Source of the DNA: Myotis daubentonii
Lineage: Eukaryota > Chordata > Mammalia > Chiroptera > Vespertilionidae
Direction: 5' to 3'
DNA: 64,000 nucleotides
Assembly: GCF_963259705.1 (NCBI RefSeq)
Contig: NC_081842.1
Span: 36,297,796 to 36,361,795 of the forward strand
Shown here: piece by piece, positions 57,080 to 64,000 of the stretch
How the letters are laid out: each line of letters opens with the position of its first letter
Numbering within the stretch: the first letter of the stretch is position 1
The notes under the pieces: generated by a model
What the model was told of the DNA's origin: nothing
The model's database searches: none
Seen by the model: only the letters and a program-made list of their open reading frames with translations
Position numbers and translations under genes: made by a program

Positions 57080-58470
57080 CATAATATTTCTGGGCCAATT
57101 TTGGTTATGTAGTATATTTGCTATCTATATTTTCTCTCACAAATTACTTCTTTTTTATTTATTTTTTCATAAACTATATATTCTTTTCTTTATAGATTTA
57201 ATGACATTCTTAGGCATACAAATGATTTCCTGTCTCTATTGGCCGCATTCCTGGAAGCATACAACTTTCACATGTATCTGTTTTACAAAACCTCTTGCAC
57301 ATCATGTTCTTTCTTATTTCAATACTGATAATAAAAAAAAAGTGTCCCTTAAGATCTTAGCTGTCGTTGCACTCGTACTATAAAAAGCTTCAGGAAATTA
57401 TCAAAGTTTCAGGAAAGCATGCACAATGATAATATAGGGTCCTTTAAAAATTACCAAAAATACCCTATAATTTCATTATGGAAGAGTTCTGATATTACAC
57501 TGGAAGTACTAACAGAAAATTTCCATGCTCACCAAAAAGGCTACTCTATTTTATTGTGTGAATCAGTGCCAAGAATTTTTTAGTCCCCTATACCCTCATT
57601 TCTCAGATCAAAAATGATGGTCTATCAGGTGCAATATATATAATAAATGGAAGTCTGTCAAGCTTTATATTCTTTGATTGAAGTTGAAATATGAATTAAA
57701 ATCATTATAATTTTCACTGACTCCAGAGATGAAGATTAAAGAGTTAACACTTTGTTTCACCATACAAGGCTCAGCAGCAGTTCTTGGTGGAGTCTTTGCT
57801 GGGGATTCTCCAGTAGCTCAAGTAACAAAGCAAAACTCAACAACAAAAATTCCTCCAGCTCACTTCTAAGTGGAAGGGAAAGTAGGTGCTCTTTCACGGG
57901 CTGGGAAGGCACTAATCATATTGAAAAGTACCAATTTAGCCCTGAAGATTGCTACTGGGTGCTGCAGGATGAGTCACGATTTATAAGCATTCCTGGCAGA
58001 GGCCTGCAGGTTTTATAGCTTAGAGAACTTGGGACTGCAAAAGGCTGTGTCTTCATTTAAGTGAAACTAGTGAAGATTTAACATCACTCCTCTTTTCTTG
58101 TCAAGAAGCAAACTTTTACTTTTTCTCCATGGAGTGCTGTATGTGTGTGTGCGTCCAGTTCAGCTTGATGACATCAAAACTTTCAGAAGCCTTATGGATA
58201 TCCCTGAGGAGAGGGCCTTCCCTGAGGGAGCCAGCATTGATCTGATGGGTGTCATGGACTTGAATCCATTCTGACATGGTGTTTCTAGGTTCTAGTTCTC
58301 TGCTGGTCTCACATGGCTACCCAGACTTCCAGGAAAATAAATCCAGTCTTCAGTTAAAAGAAAAGGAAACTTGAAAAGCTTTGGAATTCTATATTGAGAT
58401 ATTTTATTTTTCTCTTCTTTTATTTAGAAATTAAAAAAAAAAAGATTATTGAAACACCTGTCAGTGAACT
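57080..58470. other. Unassigned DNA
   Basis: No gene or named repeat is recognised. An open frame at 57752-58018 is Ser-rich and lacks any motif. Confidence 0.4.
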
Positions 58471-58474
58471 GCTA

Positions 58475-58650
58475 TTGATTAAGTGTCTGCTGTGAGTTAG
58501 GGATTCTTTTTTTTTGATGTTTTGCATATGTTATTCCATTTATTTCAGGAGGACTTATTGTTATGCTCATTTTATGAATGGTGTAAGGAGAGGCTTTTGC
58601 AGGTCAAGCAATGCACTTGATATCATTCAACTAGCAAGGAGCACCTAAGT
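58475..58650 (-). mobile_element. MIR SINE, reverse (ancient)
   Basis: The segments attaagtgtctgctgtgagtt, gcatatgttattccatttat and gctcattttatgaatggtgt resemble the reverse complement of MIR, with a T-tract insertion. Confidence 0.65.
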
Positions 58651-59585
58651 TTCTGTCTCTGAAGTATGTATCCTTAATCAAATTTTCACCTTATTATTAA
58701 AATATAAATTCAGAACAGTTAGTTCTGCTCAAAAAGCGCCTGGTCCTTAAACTCGAACACCTACAACATACTGTTCTGTTATTCTCATTGTATACCAAAT
58801 CATGCTCTATTAAGGCAGAAAGGGGAGAATCTTCCCTCTTCTGATTATCTTTGCCTGGCAGAAACGTCTGTGTAATCTGAGCAGCCCCCATGGTCCCTGC
58901 CTCACACAGAGGTGTTCAGAGAAGACCGAGATCATCAGGCACAGGTATCTCATTACTGCTTTCAGATACTGTGCCCGTGTCCTTGGGAACTTGGGTTCTA
59001 CAAGATCAATAGCTGAAATGGATAACTGATATCTGGTCTGTTTCTTGAATATATTATCATTCTATGTGCACTCTGAGGTGCACTTTGAAGACCCTAATAC
59101 AAACACAATGTTGTCATTGTTTTAAAGAAATGAAAGCCACTTCATCGCCTTCACCTTTACAAGGCAAATTTGTTTAAGATCCGATGGAATACTTTAAAAT
59201 TATGACTAATATTAAAGTCCTGAATTACTTACCTTTTTTCTAGTAGATCCTGCCACAAACTTTGAATTGTATTTCTTGACCCTTATCCAATTGGTTCCCT
59301 TCTGACTAAAACACCATTTTCCCCCCTTTGCTCTTACTGCCCTACTAGTGATTATTTTATTCACTGACTGAAGATTCTTCAAGCAGTAGAAAGAGAACAG
59401 GATAGTTGAAACAAATTGAAAATAGTGTAGAGAAGAGGTAAGCTCTTTGTTGGATGATCACCATCAGCTCACCAGGAATAAAAAAGGCAAAGTTCTACAG
59501 GGTGAATACACAGGGGGAATACAAAGGTGGGGAAAATGTAGAAGAGCCAGTGTGAGCAACATGTTGAAAAAGAGGATTAAAGCAG
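58651..59585. other. Unassigned DNA
   Basis: No gene or named repeat is recognised. Confidence 0.4.
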
Positions 59586-59820
59586 TCTTTGAAGGCTTGC
59601 CTTTGGAATCAGTCAGCCTGGGCTCAACGCCAGCTCTGCACTTTCTCACTTTGTGCCCTTAGATATGTTGTTCAACTTCCATAAGCTTTGGCTTTCTCAT
59701 TGATAAAATCAGAGTCATGCCAACATCCATACCCACAGGTTGTTATGAGTATTAACTGTGTTCATCGTCATAAATCCATAATCCAGAGTGAAGTGCTCAA
59801 TAAGCAGTAGCTATATGGAG
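59586..59820 (+). mobile_element. MIR SINE (ancient)
   Basis: The order gcctttggaatcagtcagcc, tgggctcaacgccagctctg, ctttgtgcccttagatatgt, ttggctttctcattgataaa and gttgttatgagtattaactg is a nearly complete MIR. The reading frames over it are chance. Confidence 0.88.
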
Positions 59821-59849
59821 TTAATAAAGAATCCATTTGAGATCAGATG

Positions 59850-59925
59850 TGATCCAACTTACTTGTCTGTGTGCCTGGCTCATAGTAGGCATGCAGTGAA
59901 TGTTGGTGCAATAAAGAAAGTATGT
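59850..59925 (+). mobile_element. L2 3'-end fragment (ancient)
   Basis: The segments cttgtctgtgtgcctggctc, atagtaggcatgcagtgaat and gttggtgcaataaagaaag resemble the L2 3' terminus. Confidence 0.6.
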
Positions 59926-61114
59926 ATTTAGCAGATTGGATTGGAGAGTACACATAGAACAGAAGAAACAAAAAAACTACCTGGTTGTGAAAGACAAATT
60001 AAAAGCCAGATCTATTTCTTCAATATTTTTATGGCAGATATGAAAGTGAGATAGTCTATCCATTAGTTGCTTGTAGTTGATGCTGCTGCAACTCACAAGC
60101 TGCCAGTTTATTGGGATTCTTCTCTGAGTTCCTAGGAATGATTTGATGTTGGAGTAAACTTTATGTTAGACTTAAAGGATATCAGGATTTCTCTAATTCA
60201 TGATACTATTTATGATATCTCCTAAATGAGTTTGCCCTATGAAGATGAATATTTTTAAACTGTGACTAATTATAAAACTGTCTCATTGCATATTTAAGGT
60301 ATTCTGCAGTAGAAAGTATTGTATTTAAAGGGTGGAAGAAACAGACCTTTCTTTATTGTTAGCTCAATTGCTCATATGTGGGAGCTAAAATTCTATGTTT
60401 TAAAAATGTGCCCTTAAACAGGGCATTTCATACTCAATTCTGCCTTTGAGAGAAGATAAAGTGCATAAGTACTTGCCTTGCTCAGGAAAACAGTGAACAT
60501 TAGATTACATTTGAAGTACTGCATCAATTCTACCAATAACTCCAGCATTTTACTGTAGCGTATTCAGATATAATTGCAGGTATGAGATACTGTTCTCTAA
60601 TTATGACTCTAATTATGTTTTTATACTCTGGGTCAGTTCATTAAAACTGTGCTACTCAGTGACTACTCTTTCATCTTCTTCAGTGCATACATTGTCACAA
60701 CGCTTTTTTGGCCAAATGCTCATCTTCACATACTAAACTGAGGTTTGCCTGTATTCTTCAACTGTCTCTTATATATTTAGATGTGTTTTAAGCCTAAGTG
60801 CTTTGAGAAATCTTTAAAGATTTAAGAAAATAATTGAAGCAATTACTAGAAATACTAAAGTGCATTTTAACACTATTGAAAAATATAAATCTTTGCTTCA
60901 AGGCTTAAAAGCTTTCTCTCTCTCTTTTTTTTTTTCCCTCAGAAAACTACATGGCTTAGGATATTTATCTATTCTCAAGTAATTTTGGAGGCAAATATCA
61001 TAGTGAGAAGATCTGTTTGGTTTTGACATATATATAAAAGGAGAAGTTGAAGGAGAAAGTACAAGTAAATAAAATAATTTTGAGAAAAGAATTTATAATT
61101 TAATTATTATTAGA
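59926..61114. other. Unassigned AT-rich DNA
   Basis: No gene or young repeat is recognised. Confidence 0.4.
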
Positions 61115-61200
61115 AGGGTTGAATTGTAGCTCCCAAAGAGTATGTCCACATTGTAACCCCCAGAACTGTGAATGTGACCTTGTTTGGAATGGTATTGTTC
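61115..61200 (+). mobile_element. MLT1-type LTR 5' fragment
   Basis: The segments gggttgaattgtagctccca, aagagtatgtccacattgta, acccccagaactgtgaatgt and gaccttgtttggaatg follow the MLT1 LTR start. Only the 5' part is clear. Confidence 0.65.
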
Positions 61201-61539
61201 CTGGCTATATTTCTCTCTTGGGGGATAACATTTTTATTCTGTGTAAGCTCATTAAAAATATGATTTTAAACATTTGAAAATAGAGTCTTCGGAAAAAAAA
61301 TCTTTGAAGAATAAGTTATTAATTTAGTCTTTTGCATTTTATCATCCAGATTCATGATATCTTTTTGCTCTAATGGAAAACAATAAGTTATTCTAGAAGA
61401 TTAAATTAAGAATTATAGAGAAATATACTACTATCACTTCATTTGTACAACACTGTATCTGAAACAAAAACAATTATTTAATCTGGAAAGAAAGCTGAAG
61501 CATAAATTATCTCTAATTATCGATCATGCAGCTGAGACA

Positions 61540-61654
61540 CTTTCATTCATTCATTGATCAAATATTTATTGAGCACCTACTCTGTATCATTCTATACAGT
61601 AGAGATACAAACAGAAATAAATAATCATTGCTGTCCTCATGAATCTTATATTCT
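61540..61654 (-). mobile_element. L2 3'-end fragment, reverse, cut by a Helitron
   Basis: The segments cattcattcattgatcaaat, atttattgagcacctactct and ctgtcctcatgaatcttata match the reverse complement of the L2 3' end. The Helitron at 61655 interrupts it after attcta. Confidence 0.75.
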
Positions 61655-62231
61655 ACTAGAGGCCTGGTTCACAAAATTCATGCATGGGGGGAGGGGGGAG
61701 GACAGGAGGGGAGGTTTCCCTCAGCCTGGCCTGCACCTTCTCCAATCTGGGATGCCTCAAGAATGTCCGACTGCCGGTTTAGGCCCGATCCCTGAGTGAT
61801 CGGGCCTAAACCGGCAGTCAGACATCCCTCTCACAATCCGGGACTGCTGTCACCTAACTGCTTGCCTGCCTGCCTGCCTGATTGCCCCAACCGCTTCTGC
61901 CTGCCAGTCTGATCACCCCCTAATCACTCCCCTGCTGCCCTGATTGATGCCTAACTGCTCCCCTCCTGGCCTGATAGCCCACAACTGCCCTCCCCTGTCG
62001 TGACCCGCCACCTCCACTGGGACCTGCCTCCTCCTCGCAATGTGGTGGAGTTGCTGGGACTGGCCTCCTCAGCTCCATGCAGAGCCGTGAGACCCCCAGG
62101 CCTCCCCACGCAGAGCGGCCGCTGGGCCCCACCTCTGCTGTGTGCGTGGCCATCTTGTGATGGCCACCGTGTGACAGCCATCTTGTGATGATGTGAGGGC
62201 ATGATGCCACATAGGCTATTATTAGTATAGA
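61655..62231 (-). mobile_element. HeliBat-type Helitron, 577 bp, reverse, with strong internal hairpin
   Basis: CTAG at 61655 starts ctagaggcctggttcacaaa, and the reversed 5' end is cacataggctattattagta then taga at 62231, followed by T. The inverted repeat at 61765-61823 is the clearest in the window. The 5' half shares gccatcttgtgatgatgtga with 1770-2493. There is no Rep/Hel coding; GC-rich open frames on both strands are chance. Confidence 0.88.
61765..61823. repeat. Inverted repeat, 26-base arms, 7-base loop, one mismatch
   Basis: Arm 61765-61790 (gtccgactgccggtttaggc then ccgatc), loop cctgagt, arm 61798-61823 (gatcgggcctaaaccggcag then tcagac). 25 of 26 positions are complementary. Diverged forms of this gtttaggcccgatc hairpin recur in other Helitrons here. 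Confidence 0.96.
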
Positions 62232-63690
62232 TTGCAGGAAGAGGAGGGACATTCAATAAGCATGAAAAATAAGAAATTATATACTATGTTATAATATATA
62301 TGTTCAGGTAAAAAGGAAAAAAAGTATTGTGTTAGAAAGTTTTCAAATTTAAGGGCCAAATCTCTGATAAATACTTGAGGAAGGTGAGAAAATGAGTCAT
62401 AAAAATACGTGGGGGAAATTATTTCCAAACATAGTGAATAGTCAGTCCTAAGAACTATTCCTGGTGTGTGTAAGAAACAGCAGGAAAATAATTGAAAGCT
62501 ATTGCTAGCAAAACTAACATTCATTTAAACACTATCAAACCAATGAAAGCAATTGGAAGCTAGTAGTAGATGAAGTCAAAGAGATAACAAGGTGAAAATA
62601 CATGAGGTCTTTATGCTATTTGAGGATTTAAGCTTTTTTTCTGAATGAAATGCATAAATATTGGAAGGTTCAAATAAAAGTAACATGATCTAACATGATT
62701 TAAAAGGAACATTCTCTACACTGTGCAGAAATAGATGATACATATGAAAAGTTAGGATCAGGAAAGCTAGAAGGCTTTTGGCATAATGTAGGTCCATGTT
62801 ATTTGTACCAAGAGGAGCAATATACGTGCTGAGAGGTGATAAAACTAAACATGATTTGCTGCTGGACTAGATTCGAATATAGGAAAAAGAGAGGATTCAA
62901 AGATGATTTCAAAAGGAGAGGATTCAAAGATTTTTGACCTAACTGAAGAGATGAAGCTGTCATGAACTGAAATCAGGAAGACAGCAGATAAAGTGCATTT
63001 TGAGGGGTAAGATAATAAACATGTTAGCTTCCGATTTCTATTTTATATCTGAAATATTGAGTAGGCAGTTAGAGATATACAGAACTGAATGAAATTCCAG
63101 GTAGCGTTCCAGGCTGGAGTTGTATATTTAGTGACCATTTGCATACAGGTGATATTTAAAGGCATGCAATTGAATGAGATCACCAATGAAGTCAAGAAAG
63201 CAGAGAAATTAAGAAGTCCAAGGGCTGAGTATGAGGCACTACAAGTTTGGTCTCAGTGACATAGGAAAAAACACACTGCAAATTCAATCCCAGGAAACTA
63301 ACTGAAGATTAAAAATAAAAAGTTTCCTAAAAAAGAAAAGAGATCAACTTGACTGCTAATGGGTCAAATATTATAATAGCTATTAATTGAGTATTGAGTT
63401 TAATAATGTAAAGGTTATTGCTGACTTACCAAGAACAAGTTCGATGGAGTGATAGAAGTAAAATTAATGTTGGAGTGGATTCAATGGACAATGCACAGAG
63501 AAGAATTGGAGAGGAAATATTGACAACTCTTTCACAGGATTTAGCTATAAAGGGAAGCAGAAAAATGGAGGTCATTCTGTCAAAATGATTTTTTTTAAGA
63601 TTGGCAAATTAGCAGGATAATTTCTCATAGATATGATGCAGCAGAGAGACAACACTTGATGACATAGAAATAAAATTGGAAGGTTGTATA
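62232..63690. other. Unassigned AT-rich DNA
   Basis: No gene or named repeat is recognised. A short direct repeat (aagagaggattcaaagatga / ggagaggattcaaagattt) lies near 62886-62933. Confidence 0.4.
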
Positions 63691-64000
63691 GCAGTCCCTC
63701 CTTATCTGCAGTTACAGTCAACTTAGGTCTGAGAATATTAAGTGGAAAATTCCAGAAATAAGCAATACCTTAAATTGCATGCTATTTTGAGTAGCATAAT
63801 GAAATCTTGTAATGGCCCCCTCTGAGCTGCCTGGGACTTGAATCATTCCTTAGTCCATGCTGTAGATGCTCCCTGCCCATTAGTCACTTAGCAACCACCT
63901 CAGTCACCAGATGGACTGTCACAGTATCACAGGGCTTGTGTTCAGGTAACCCTCATTTCACTTCTTAATAATCACCATAGAGCAAGAGTAGTGAGGCTGG
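63691..64000 (+). mobile_element. Tigger/pogo-type transposon 5' part, cut by the window edge
   Basis: It follows a TA (63689-63690) and begins gcagtccctccttatctgca. The segments gtggaaaattccagaaataa, tagtcacttagcaaccacct and aagagtagtgaggctgg resemble the 5' end and first transposase codons of a Tigger-type element. The start codon region reads accatagagcaagagtagtg, so the ATG appears lost. The element continues beyond the window. Confidence 0.65.

Overview
This 64-kb window is AT-rich, non-coding mammalian nuclear DNA, and I find no functional protein-coding gene. There is no exon with splice signals, no long conserved reading frame, no rRNA and no stand-alone tRNA gene. The repeat content points to a vespertilionid bat (Myotis or a close relative). 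It has about 15 tRNA-derived VES SINEs and about 18 non-autonomous HeliBat-type Helitrons (TC-start, CTAG-end, with a short 3' hairpin). It also has two SPIN hAT elements with target duplications, other hAT and TA-flanked mini-transposons, and the chiropteran L1 3' end. The genus call is inference from element families.

Layout. 1-9.6 kb: GAAA/GA, CA and GT/GA microsatellites, two Helitrons, four VES SINEs, an ancient hAT-Charlie element split by a SINE, and two locally duplicated L1 3' ends. 9.6-13.7 kb: almost free of young repeats. 13.7-23.7 kb: a Helitron, an MLT1 LTR, a VES SINE, a dead RTE-like reverse transcriptase, a 2.3-kb cluster of four Helitrons, and a CTT/CTC microsatellite. 23.7-36 kb: old L2, L1 and MIR remnants, a SPIN element and several VES SINEs, with a repeat-poor block at 29-32.3 kb. 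36.4-39.9 kb: a reverse-oriented Tigger1 holding a Helitron, a hAT and a VES SINE as nested insertions. 40-50 kb: ancient L1 sequence, Helitrons, a Tigger-like element and a repeat-poor block. 50-57 kb: a TA-flanked MITE, a SINE placed at the first base of an MLT2 LTR, Helitrons, a SINE placed at a Helitron terminus, the second SPIN element, and one hAT inserted beside or within the target duplication of another. 57-64 kb: old MIR, L2 and MLT1 fragments, one Helitron, and the start of a Tigger-like element that runs off the window.

The sequences do not form a pathway. They are a layered record of transposition: ancient L2/MIR/RTE/L1M/MLT/Charlie, then Tigger, then bat-lineage hATs, SPIN, Helitrons and VES SINEs. 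The only protein relics are broken transposase or reverse transcriptase pieces. Intervals called unassigned showed no gene and no family I could name; some probably hold older repeats that need a library search. I found no convincing new biological system. The most distinctive items are the abutting Helitrons, the strong hairpins inside Helitrons, the nested Tigger1, and the SPIN elements with clear target duplications.
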